DNA from: Salinimicrobium flavum | Lineage (GTDB): Bacteria > Bacteroidota > Bacteroidia > Flavobacteriales > Flavobacteriaceae | Direction of reading: 5' to 3' | DNA length: 64,000 nt | NCBI RefSeq assembly: GCF_042684505.1 | Contig: NZ_JBHULT010000012.1 | Location: 1 to 64,000, forward strand | Shown here: piece after piece, positions 24,780 through 32,463 of the stretch | Layout: each line of letters begins with the position of its first letter | How positions within the stretch are numbered: position 1 is the stretch's first letter | Translations under genes and position numbers: made by a program | The notes under the pieces: model-generated | Database searches by the model: none | What the model saw: only the letters and a program-made list of their open reading frames with translations | Told to the model about the DNA's origin: nothing

Positions 24780-25232
24780 ATGGAAGCACATTACTACCAC
24801 GTAGACCTTGAATGGATAACAGACCGAAAAGGGAAAATTTCCTCTACTGTACTTGATACAACTATCGAAGTGGCTACCCCGCCTGAATTCCCTAAAGGAA
24901 TGCCCGGCCTCTGGTCGCCCGAACATCTTTTCACTGCAGCAGTGAACAGTTGTTTTATGACCACTTTTTTGGCTATTGCTGAAAATTCCAACCTGGATTT
25001 TAAAAGCATAACTGTTCCTGCAAAAGGAAAATTAGACAAGATTGATGGAAAATTTGCCATGTCTGAAGTTGTTCTGGAACCGGTTTTGACCATCCTGAAT
25101 GAAGAAGACCGGGAGAAAGCTGAAAAGATACTGCACAAAGTAGAAAGAGCCTGCCTTATCACCAATTCCTTAAAAACTGAAGTCTTTCTAAAGCCTTCAA
25201 TTCTATTGGAAGAAAGTATGGCAGAACTCTAA
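24780..25232 (+). CDS. OsmC family protein (organic hydroperoxide/thiol peroxidase type)
   Basis: 150 residues. Both reactive Cys of the OsmC/Ohr fold are present: C58 in NSCFMTTFLA and C125 in ACLITNS. The strand-rich N-terminus and GLWSPEHLFTAAVNSC region fit. These enzymes reduce organic hydroperoxides and may also act on persulfides. It follows the rhodanese operon by 42 bp and ends in a strong terminator at 25255. Confidence 0.93.
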   Translation: MEAHYYHVDLEWITDRKGKISSTVLDTTIEVATPPEFPKGMPGLWSPEHLFTAAVNSCFMTTFLAIAENSNLDFKSITVPAKGKLDKIDGKFAMSEVVLEPVLTILNEEDREKAEKILHKVERACLITNSLKTEVFLKPSILLEESMAEL

Positions 25233-25254
25233 ATACCGTACCCCCTACACCTCT

Positions 25255-25294
25255 GATCCCGCCAGGAACTTTTCTTATGCGGGATCTTTTTTTT
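25255..25294 (+). terminator. Rho-independent terminator after the OsmC gene
   Basis: GATCCCGC/GCGGGATC stem with a 16-base loop and eight T, 23 bp after the stop codon. Confidence 0.88.
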
Positions 25295-25427
25295 GAGAAT
25301 ATCAGGCTGATAAGGACCTCTGAAGGTATTTTTTAGCCGGAGAAAATTATTTTAAATAAAAAAGTTTAGAATATTCTGTAACAAAAGCATATCCTTCAAG
25401 TCTTTGTAATAGGAATTTGTTTGAGAA

Positions 25428-25462
25428 CCGAAATTTCCCCGGCACTTGTCGGGGTATTTCGG
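25428..25462. promoter_or_regulatory. Hairpin in the leader of the hydrolase gene at 25477
   Basis: CCGAAATTTCCCCG and CGGGGTATTTCGG pair with one mismatch region around a short ACTTGT loop, 15 bp before the chosen ATG. No T run follows, so it is more like a leader structure or operator than a terminator. It also shows that an ATG at 25417 would place coding sequence through the hairpin, so I do not use that start. Confidence 0.5.
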
Positions 25463-25476
25463 TAATCATTACCACT

Positions 25477-26418
25477 ATGAACAGACCAATGAAGAATCTA
25501 TACCTTTTTGCAGCTCTTATTCTCTGCGGATTTTTCGCACAGGCAGGAGAAAGAATCTTCACCACTTCAGATGGTGTTGATCTATATGTTAAAGTTGAAG
25601 GACAGGGAACTCCCCTTCTCTACCTTCATGGCGGGCCGGGCTCAGGGAGCCACTGGTTCGAAGAATACATGGGAGAATTTATGGAGCAGTATTTCACAGT
25701 GGTCTATCTGGACCAGCGAGGGGTGGGACGTTCATCCAACTCCAGGGATGGAAATTATTCTATGGACCGTATGGCTCTGGATTTTGAAGAATTAAGAAAC
25801 GAGTTGGGATTTGATAACTGGCTTACCCTTGGTCATTCTTTTGGAGGAATCCTGCAGATGGGATATGCAGAGCGCTACCCGGAAGCAATCAAAGGTATGT
25901 TGATGATCAATTGTACTCTTGATATCATTCAAACCGCTTGTGAGAGCTGGGTCCCTAAGGCTGCAGAATTCCTGGGAGAAGAATATTCATGTGAGGGAGA
26001 TAGTGTTTCACCAAGGGAGCGTATGATGGAGTATGGCGGCAGGTTAAGGGAAAAAGGACTTTTCTGGAATATGGGATATGCATATAAAGAAAATTATGAG
26101 AAACTGGAGAGTACCTATAATGCCATTCCTGATTTCAAATTTGAGTTTGGAAATGCGGTTATGAACTCAGACGAATATTTTTATAACTACAAACCCCTGG
26201 CTTCAAAAATGACTATGCCGGTACTGTTTTATTACGGTTCTGAAGATTGGATGATAGGTCCCCGACATCATGAAGATCTGGAATTTCCAAAACTAATGAA
26301 ATGGGAAAGTCAGGTGGGACATATGCCATTTCTGGAAAGTAAAGAAGATCTTGAGAAGGCAATCCTGATGTTCTCCGGAAAATATGGTTTTACCCATGAA
26401 CTCCGAAGTTCAAAATAA
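25477..26418 (+). CDS. Secreted alpha/beta hydrolase, proline iminopeptidase-like (S33)
   Basis: 313 residues from the ATG at 25477 (ATG at 25489 is also possible). Both starts begin a signal peptide (KNLYLFAALILCGFFAQAG), whereas the longer frame from 25417 would hide it behind a hairpin. Motifs: oxyanion HGGPG (YLHGGPGSGS), DQRGVGRS, nucleophile Ser in GHSFGG, Asp in YYGSEDW and His in QVGHMPF. HGGPG and DQRGxGxS are the marks of prolyl aminopeptidase family S33. It should act in the periplasm or outside. Convergent with the L,D-transpeptidase. Confidence 0.88.
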   Translation: MNRPMKNLYLFAALILCGFFAQAGERIFTTSDGVDLYVKVEGQGTPLLYLHGGPGSGSHWFEEYMGEFMEQYFTVVYLDQRGVGRSSNSRDGNYSMDRMALDFEELRNELGFDNWLTLGHSFGGILQMGYAERYPEAIKGMLMINCTLDIIQTACESWVPKAAEFLGEEYSCEGDSVSPRERMMEYGGRLREKGLFWNMGYAYKENYEKLESTYNAIPDFKFEFGNAVMNSDEYFYNYKPLASKMTMPVLFYYGSEDWMIGPRHHEDLEFPKLMKWESQVGHMPFLESKEDLEKAILMFSGKYGFTHELRSSK

Positions 26419-26434
26419 GTATCGAAATCTCAAT

Positions 26435-27409
26435 CTACCGGAAGGTATCTATACCATCAACGGGAACAGCAATATGCACTCCCTGCAAATCCTGGGGCTT
26501 CGGAAAATTCCTTTTGTCCTTAAAGTAATTGTTGACATAAGATCGCAGGGTATCCATTTCTGCACCGCTAAGGTTATTGTGTTCAGAATTTTCAGCAAGT
26601 TTCAACCAAGGTAACTTACCTTCATAATCAAATTCCCCGAATACCATAAAGGGGGTACCATTTCTTTCCACAACCTGCCCTTTTCTGTCAAGCTGCCATT
26701 GTTCTGCCCAGTCGTAGATAAAGCGTGCATCCTCCTGAAACAGTCTTACACAGGCATGGCTCGCGGGAAATCCCGGCATCCCATACTCATGCACACCCAC
26801 CCCATAAAAATTCATGAAATTGAAGTAATAGGGCATTATCCAATCCGAATCCACTGTACTTATCTTTCTTTTAGCTTTGTAATTCCCATAATGCAACCCA
26901 TTGGGAGTAGGGGTGGACATCTTTCCGGTACTCACGGGACCCCATCTTACCAGCTGGCTTCTCTCATAAAGAGCAAAACCCTGAATACGTTGTGAAATCA
27001 AAACTGTTTTAGGAATTGAATCAAAGATTTTCATTTCATATGGAAAGGGGGAATAATCGAGTAAATTAGGTGTCAGGGTATCTGGGATCACCACTTTTTT
27101 GCCGATTTTTAGCCGCCACAGATCAATTCTATTGATCGCTGCTATAGTTGCCTGCTCCTGCTTTGCAAGTTTTAGTTTTAAACTATCTACTATTCGAGGG
27201 CTGTGAAGGCTATCAACCTGGTAACAAATGACCGGCCGAACTTCCTTTACAGGTGGAAGGTAGACTACGCTGTCCTTAACATTTTTTTCAAAAGACGTTC
27301 TGACATGATCTGATTGAGCGGAGTTTTGCTCGCAACCATAGATCATAAATGCGAGGCCAATAAGGATTGTAGTCGCCTTGAAACCTCTGTAAATCAGGTC
27401 TTTTTTCAC
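26435..27409 (-). CDS. L,D-transpeptidase family lipoprotein
   Basis: 324 residues. N-terminal lipoprotein signal with lipobox IYGC (Cys26). Residues about 78-110 resemble a LysM-like wall-binding piece. The YkuD domain has the active SHACVRL motif with Cys220, preceded by the conserved His in VHEYGMPGFPASH. Such enzymes make meso-DAP to meso-DAP cross-links in peptidoglycan or attach proteins to the wall. It lies at the outer face of the inner membrane or on the outer membrane. Single gene, minus strand. Confidence 0.9.
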   Translation of the reverse strand: MKKDLIYRGFKATTILIGLAFMIYGCEQNSAQSDHVRTSFEKNVKDSVVYLPPVKEVRPVICYQVDSLHSPRIVDSLKLKLAKQEQATIAAINRIDLWRLKIGKKVVIPDTLTPNLLDYSPFPYEMKIFDSIPKTVLISQRIQGFALYERSQLVRWGPVSTGKMSTPTPNGLHYGNYKAKRKISTVDSDWIMPYYFNFMNFYGVGVHEYGMPGFPASHACVRLFQEDARFIYDWAEQWQLDRKGQVVERNGTPFMVFGEFDYEGKLPWLKLAENSEHNNLSGAEMDTLRSYVNNYFKDKRNFPKPQDLQGVHIAVPVDGIDTFR

Positions 27410-27611
27410 GGATATATCTTTAATTCAGTTAATCAAATTATATACCGAAATATTGGAACTTTTGCACTTACCGCTAGTTAAGGAACCGCCAAAGCTTTAA
27501 TAAATATTAGCTAAGAATTAACCAGAAATTTCGGCATAAATCCTTTCCCCAGGGTGTAAATATGTTTTTAAAGTTTAGCTCTTCAAACATGGCTAATTAA
27601 CGAGAAATTAA

Positions 27612-27619
27612 TACCTTGC
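27612..27619 (+). promoter_or_regulatory. Possible -7 box TACCTTGC before the LptA-like gene
   Basis: Same TAYCTTGC form as at 7795 and 43577, 21 bp before the ATG at 27641. Confidence 0.3.
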
Positions 27620-27640
27620 CTGCATAGAAACCGATATGCT

Positions 27641-28021
27641 ATGAGATCTATCTTTTTCGTTTTATTCCTGTTACTGAGTTCCGGGGTTTTCGCGCAACAT
27701 AATTCTGTAAAGTTTGCAGATGCGGGCATCACCTTTACCGGAGACAAAAGCACCTTAAGTAGTAACAAGCAAATCATTGAATTTACGGGGAATGTACATT
27801 TCACAACAGATATTGTGGAGATTGAGAAAGCAGATAAGATCGTTTACGACCGTAAAACCAAAACCTTCACCATAAGTGGTTTCAAGGAGTTAAATATCCA
27901 CGGAAAGAAAAGAATGGCTGAAGACCTGGGAACTACTACGCTCAAAATTGACCTTGGTGACAGCGTTGCTTATCTCATTGCAGAGGAAAAAGCCTGTCCT
28001 GAAGGAGACGGTAGCTGTTAA
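27641..28021 (+). CDS. Secreted OstA/LptA-like small protein
   Basis: 126 residues with a signal peptide (cut near FAQHN, residue ~18). The mature part is a beta-rich strip with the LptA/OstA-type pattern: SSNKQIIEFTGNVHFTTD, IVEIEKADKIVYDRKTKTFTISG. This is like one of the beta-jellyroll repeats that carry lipopolysaccharide through the periplasm, but the protein is shorter than usual LptA and there is no lpt gene nearby. I call it LptA-like only by pattern. A C-terminal pair CPEGDGSC is unusual. Confidence 0.7.
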   Translation: MRSIFFVLFLLLSSGVFAQHNSVKFADAGITFTGDKSTLSSNKQIIEFTGNVHFTTDIVEIEKADKIVYDRKTKTFTISGFKELNIHGKKRMAEDLGTTTLKIDLGDSVAYLIAEEKACPEGDGSC

Positions 28022-28216
28022 TTCCTTCCGGGTAACGCATCTTAAGTCAATAATTCCTATTTACCACCCGGTATCCTCGTTTTCCAGAAATTAAATCACC
28101 TTATCTACCTGCACCTTTTACGGCCTGATTATTGTCTACAATCATCATGAAGATAAAAAGCTTATCTTTGTCACCTTCTTTACACAAAAACACGGCAGGT
28201 TGTAAGCCGGTTTAGA

Positions 28217-28294
28217 ATGAAAATCCATCCGCTGATTCAGAAAATGCAACGTCTTTTCCAGCATTTCACAGATACAATATTTAATGTCATTTAA
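28217..28294 (+). other. Possible leader ORF overlapping the start of the RhlE-type helicase
   Basis: A 25-codon ATG frame ends in a TAA that overlaps the first codons of the helicase gene by 11 bp, in another frame. Short open frames like this arise by chance, so I list it only as a candidate for coupled translation. Confidence 0.25.
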
Positions 28295-29486
28295 AAATTT
28301 AAATTTAATACCATCAATCCTTAAGGCTCTAGACGCACAGGGATACACTACTCCTACCCCCATTCAAAAACAAGCGATTCCTGTAGTCCTTGAAAAAAGG
28401 GATCTTTTAGGCGTGGCCCAGACAGGGACAGGAAAAACGGCAGCCTTTGGAATTCCAATCCTCCAGCTTCTTGACGGAAAAAAACATTCAGGGAAAGGGG
28501 TGAAAGCCCTGATCCTTACTCCCACCAGGGAACTGGCTATACAAATAGATGAAAGTCTTGCTGCCTACGGAAAATATATTAACCTTACCCACTCTGTAAT
28601 ATTCGGAGGGGTGTCACAGGTGAACCAGGTTCAAAAACTTAAAAGAGGGGTTGATATCCTGGTAGCTACTCCCGGAAGACTACTCGATTTAATGAACCAG
28701 GGACATGTCGATCTTCGCACGCTGGAGATATTCGTCCTGGACGAAGCTGACCGGATGCTGGATATGGGATTCATCCATGACGTGAAAAAGGTGATCAAAA
28801 GTATTCCTGAAAAAAGGCAGACTCTATTCTTTTCGGCCACTATGCCTGAAGAGATCCAGGGCCTTGCCAATATGATGTTGAAGAATCCGGTGAAGATCGA
28901 AGTTACCCCGCCATCATCTACTGTTGATAAGATTGAGCAACGGGTATATTTTACCAATAAACCGGATAAGCGGAAGCTTTTGCTTCACTTGCTTGAAACG
29001 AACGGAATTGAGAACGCCCTGGTATTTACCCGCACAAAACACGGGGCAGATAAGGTGGCCAGGTTCCTTGACAAGGCCAGGATCAGTTCTGCAGCAATTC
29101 ATGGCAACAAGAGCCAGAACGCAAGACAAAATGCTCTTAAGAACTTTAAGAATGGAAATCTGAACGTACTGGTAGCAACAGATATCGCTGCCCGCGGAAT
29201 TGATATTGATGAACTTACACATGTTTTCAATTTCGATCTTCCAAACGTACCTGAAACCTACGTACACCGAATTGGCCGGACAGGACGTGCCGGAAATGAC
29301 GGTATAGCCATCTCATTTTGTGCCGCTGAAGAACGTAAGGAACTTAAGGACATAGAAAAACTTGCAGCCATTAAGATCCCGGTGATAGAAGGACATCCTT
29401 TTCCAATGGACCTTAATGCAGCCCCTGTTGCCGCTGCCCCTGCGCAAAACCGTAACCGAAACAACAGGCAGGGAAGAAGACGCTAA
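28284..29486 (+). CDS. rhlE: DEAD-box RNA helicase, RhlE-like
   Basis: 400 residues, the compact RhlE size. Motifs in order: AQTGTGKTAAF (Walker A), PTRELAIQI, TPGRLLDL, DEAD in LDEADRMLD, SAT in FFSATMP, TRTKHGADKVA, VATDIAARGID and HRIGRTGRAG. The C-terminal tail NRNRNNRQGRRR is Arg/Asn-rich for RNA contact. It unwinds short RNA duplexes in ribosome assembly and RNA decay, often induced by cold. Transcription ends at the hairpin at 29531. Confidence 0.92.
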   Translation: MSFKNLNLIPSILKALDAQGYTTPTPIQKQAIPVVLEKRDLLGVAQTGTGKTAAFGIPILQLLDGKKHSGKGVKALILTPTRELAIQIDESLAAYGKYINLTHSVIFGGVSQVNQVQKLKRGVDILVATPGRLLDLMNQGHVDLRTLEIFVLDEADRMLDMGFIHDVKKVIKSIPEKRQTLFFSATMPEEIQGLANMMLKNPVKIEVTPPSSTVDKIEQRVYFTNKPDKRKLLLHLLETNGIENALVFTRTKHGADKVARFLDKARISSAAIHGNKSQNARQNALKNFKNGNLNVLVATDIAARGIDIDELTHVFNFDLPNVPETYVHRIGRTGRAGNDGIAISFCAAEERKELKDIEKLAAIKIPVIEGHPFPMDLNAAPVAAAPAQNRNRNNRQGRRR

Positions 29487-29530
29487 AATGTCATTTTTAA
29501 ACCTGTTTTAAGAATACTTATCTGAAATAT

Positions 29531-29563
29531 GAAAGAGCCTTTTCGCGTGGAAAAGGCTCTTTC
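29531..29563 (+). terminator. Hairpin after the RhlE-type helicase gene
   Basis: A 14-bp stem GAAAGAGCCTTTTC with its complement and a five-base GCGTG loop stands 44 bp after the stop codon. There is no long T run, only scattered T, so termination may be partial. Confidence 0.7.
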
Positions 29564-29745
29564 CGTTTGAGATAGATACAAAACCGCCGCGCTTCAGGAA
29601 CCCAAACTTCTCAATTTTAGAAGGAGTAATTTAATCTTAGCTTTCTATCCTGCTTCTAATATTCGTACTTCTAAACTCCTTTCCCGAAGAGATTCCCTTC
29701 ATGGACAGGAATGACAGTTCATGATCTGGTACTGAACTTCCAGGA

Positions 29746-30486
29746 TTAGTTAGCCAAATAACCCCCATCAATGGGATAATAAGCCCCTGTTGCAAAGGAA
29801 GCTTTATCACTGCCAAGCCACAGGATGATTTCGGCTACTTCCTCACTTTTCCCAAACCGGCCAATAGGATGCATGGAAATTAATTTTTGTTTAAGTTCGT
29901 CATCAAGTCGATCAAGAAGTGGAGTATCTATAAAGGCAGGCCCCACTGCATTAATCCGGATATTTTCTGAAGAATATTCCAAAGCAGCAGTTTTGGTGAT
30001 CCCCAAAGCCCCGTGTTTGGCTGCAACATAAGCAGCAGACCCCAAGAAGCCAACACTCCCCAGGATGGAAGAGATGTTCACAATGCTGCCGGCCCCATTC
30101 TTTTTCATAGCTGCGATCTGGTATTTCATTCCATAGAAAAGACTATCAAGGTTTACAGAGATTACCTTATGCCAACCTTCAAGACTCATATCGGCGATTT
30201 TGTTGCCCTCGCCTCCTATTCCAGCATTGTTCACCGCGACATCCAGTTTTCCATAGGTCTTAACGGCAAAATTGACAAGGGCCTCATTTTCTTCAGCTAC
30301 AGAGACATCGGCCATGAAAAAAGATGCCTTTCCACCGGCAGCCACTATTTGCTGAACCACCTTCTTTCCTTTCTCTTCCTGAATATCTGAAACCACCACA
30401 CTGGCACCTTCTCTCGCGAAAAGAACTGCTGTAGCTTCGCCAATTCCTGAAGCACCTCCGGTTACTATAACTACTTTATTTTTCAT
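29746..30486 (-). CDS. Short-chain dehydrogenase/reductase (classical SDR)
   Basis: 246 residues, classical SDR length. TGGASGIGEATA (8-19) binds the cofactor, NNAG follows near residue 91, catalytic Ser in NISSIL and YVAAKHG with Tyr and Lys near 153-157, and the C-terminal YPIDGGY end. Asp near DIQEEKG suggests NAD rather than NADP. Substrate unknown, glucose-1-dehydrogenase-like by general similarity. It is divergent from the macrodomain gene, 112 bp apart. Confidence 0.92.
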   Translation of the reverse strand: MKNKVVIVTGGASGIGEATAVLFAREGASVVVSDIQEEKGKKVVQQIVAAGGKASFFMADVSVAEENEALVNFAVKTYGKLDVAVNNAGIGGEGNKIADMSLEGWHKVISVNLDSLFYGMKYQIAAMKKNGAGSIVNISSILGSVGFLGSAAYVAAKHGALGITKTAALEYSSENIRINAVGPAFIDTPLLDRLDDELKQKLISMHPIGRFGKSEEVAEIILWLGSDKASFATGAYYPIDGGYLAN

Positions 30487-30598
30487 TTGGTAGTAGTTTG
30501 ATTAGTCCATGAAAATAAGATCTCAGGCTGTTTTATAGAATGATTTTTATCAGCTCCAGGAAATCCTTAATTTTAAAGAAGATCCAAAAAAATAGGCT

Positions 30599-31132
30599 AT
30601 GGAAAAGGAATTTTCAGGAGTAACCCTCGAGTGCAGACAGGGAGACATTGTAAACCAGAAAGATTGTGAGGCGGTGGTCAATGCTGCCAATGCACAACTA
30701 GAGACCGGAGGAGGAGTCGCAGGGGCTATACATCGGGCTGCCGGACCCGGCCTCGCTAAAGAAGCCAGCACCATGGCTCCTATAAAACCCGGAGAGGCAG
30801 TGATCACTACCGGCCATAATCTTCCCAACGAATATGTCATTCATTGCCTGGGTCCCGTGTATGGAAGAGATAAACCTGAAGATGAACTGCTGGCAAGATG
30901 TTATAGAAACTCCCTGAAACTGGCAGAAGAAAATGGTATAACCTCGATCGCATTTCCGGCAATTTCCACCGGGGTCTTTGGCTATCCGATGGAAGAGGCT
31001 GCCAAAGTGGCCTTTGCGACAATTATAAAACAGGCCACGACGCTAAAACATTTAAAAAAGATAAGGTTTGTTCTTCATAGCAGTAAGGATCTGGAGGTGC
31101 ATGAAAAGATCCTCACAGAAATGCGGGAATAG
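30599..31132 (+). CDS. Macrodomain protein, ADP-ribose/O-acetyl-ADP-ribose hydrolase type
   Basis: 177 residues, a single macrodomain. VVNAANAQLETGGGVAGAIHRAAGPGL (from about residue 26) carries the ADP-ribose-binding Asn and Gly-rich loop, GAAVITTGH-like strand is AVITTGHNLPN, and AFPAISTGVFGYPMEEAAKVA is the second binding loop, as in MacroD-type proteins. It probably removes ADP-ribose from proteins or deacetylates O-acetyl-ADP-ribose. Cytoplasmic; alone on its strand. Confidence 0.93.
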   Translation: MEKEFSGVTLECRQGDIVNQKDCEAVVNAANAQLETGGGVAGAIHRAAGPGLAKEASTMAPIKPGEAVITTGHNLPNEYVIHCLGPVYGRDKPEDELLARCYRNSLKLAEENGITSIAFPAISTGVFGYPMEEAAKVAFATIIKQATTLKHLKKIRFVLHSSKDLEVHEKILTEMRE

Positions 31133-31329
31133 AATGACTCATTCAACCTACGGAAGATCTAAGGTTAATAATGTGATTAGAGATCCATCTGGGATTCGGT
31201 GATTTCAAAGATTTAGCCCAAAAGAAGGGTGAATTCAATAAACCAAATCTTTATGAGATAACAAGCATAATGGTTGAAAAAAATTAAATGATTTATATTA
31301 AATAAACCCCTTGTATGAGGTGAAAGAAA

Positions 31330-32325
31330 CTAAACCTTTACCACCATCTTACCCATATTCTTCCCTTCAAATAATCCAATGAAGGCCTCCGGAAGTTTTT
31401 CAAATCCTTCGACTATGGTTTCATCATAGGTGAGTTCGCCTTCTTTAAGCCAGGCTCCCAACTGTCTCAATGCCGGTCCAAAATCTTTTACGTGGTCCCG
31501 TACCAAAAATCCCTGCATCAAAGCGGTCTTTTTAATAAGGATACCTTCAGGACGTGGGCCTACAGGTATTTCGGTTTCATTGTAAAGCGAGATAGCTCCA
31601 CAATTAATGATCCTAGCATCTTTATTGATATTAGCCAGCACGGCATCAAGGATCTCCCCTCCTACATTGTCAAAGTAAACATCGACCCCGTCTGAACAAG
31701 CTTCTGCAATGGCTTTTTTAAGATCCTTCGCAGTATTATAATTTATCCCCTTCTCAAATCCGAATTCCTCTTCAATATGTCTTACTTTCTCATCGCTGCC
31801 GGCTATACCCACAACCATACATCCTTTTATCTTTCCAATTTGTCCAACAACACTTCCTACCGCACCCGCTGCACCGGAGACTACTAATGTGTCTCCGGCC
31901 CGCAGTTTACCTATCTTGTCGAGACCCAGGTAAGCTGTGAGACCGGTGAGGCCCAGTACTCCTAAAAAGGCTGGTAAAGGAGCTAAATCTGTGTCCACTT
32001 TGTTCAGGCCGTTCCCTCTTGAGGTTTGCAGCTCCTTCCACTGGAGCATTCCCGTAACATGATCGCCTTTTTGGAAATTCGTATTCCTGGATTCCACAAC
32101 CTCTGCCACTACCATGGATTCCATTGGATGGTTGAGTTTAAAGGGTTCAATATAGGATTCTTCATCCCTCATCCTTCCGCGCAGGTATGGATCTACTGAA
32201 ATATAACGTGCCGCAAGGAGCACCTCGCCTTCTCCGGGAGAGGGAGTTTCTTCGGAAATTAATTCAAAATCAGAGATGGTAGGTTTTCCCGCAGGGCGGT
32301 TCTTGAAAAGTACAGTTTTACTCAT
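31330..32325 (-). CDS. NADP-dependent medium-chain reductase (prostaglandin reductase/quinone-type MDR)
   Basis: 331 residues. Zinc-free MDR family: N-terminal GroES-like part with YISVDPYLRGRM, and Rossmann part with GAAGAVGSVVGQIGKIKGC (binding NADP), followed by VDVYFDNVGGEILDAVL and INCGAISLYNE, typical of leukotriene B4 12-hydroxydehydrogenase-like/zeta-crystallin-like reductases that reduce alpha,beta-unsaturated aldehydes and ketones. Cytoplasmic, single gene. Confidence 0.92.
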   Translation of the reverse strand: MSKTVLFKNRPAGKPTISDFELISEETPSPGEGEVLLAARYISVDPYLRGRMRDEESYIEPFKLNHPMESMVVAEVVESRNTNFQKGDHVTGMLQWKELQTSRGNGLNKVDTDLAPLPAFLGVLGLTGLTAYLGLDKIGKLRAGDTLVVSGAAGAVGSVVGQIGKIKGCMVVGIAGSDEKVRHIEEEFGFEKGINYNTAKDLKKAIAEACSDGVDVYFDNVGGEILDAVLANINKDARIINCGAISLYNETEIPVGPRPEGILIKKTALMQGFLVRDHVKDFGPALRQLGAWLKEGELTYDETIVEGFEKLPEAFIGLFEGKNMGKMVVKV

Positions 32326-32407
32326 TTTTAGAAGGTTTTTATGAATTTACATTATCCTCAGAACACTTCCAAACTGTTGACGCCAATTTAAACTTAAATA
32401 TTGGGTA

Positions 32408-32441
32408 CAAAAAAACCTCCCTAGTTGCCTAAGGAGGTTTT
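32408..32441 (-). terminator. Rho-independent terminator after rpsA
   Basis: AAAACCTCC and GGAGGTTTT pair around a 12-base loop. The A run on the left is the T run for the minus strand. It lies 23 bp beyond the rpsA stop codon. Confidence 0.85.
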
Positions 32442-32463
32442 CAATAATTAAAAATAAACGGGA

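Noticed and set aside
25417..25477. Longer N-terminus of the hydrolase from an ATG at 25417
   Set aside because: It would run through the leader hairpin and place a non-signal segment before a clear signal peptide; the 25477 ATG is preferred.
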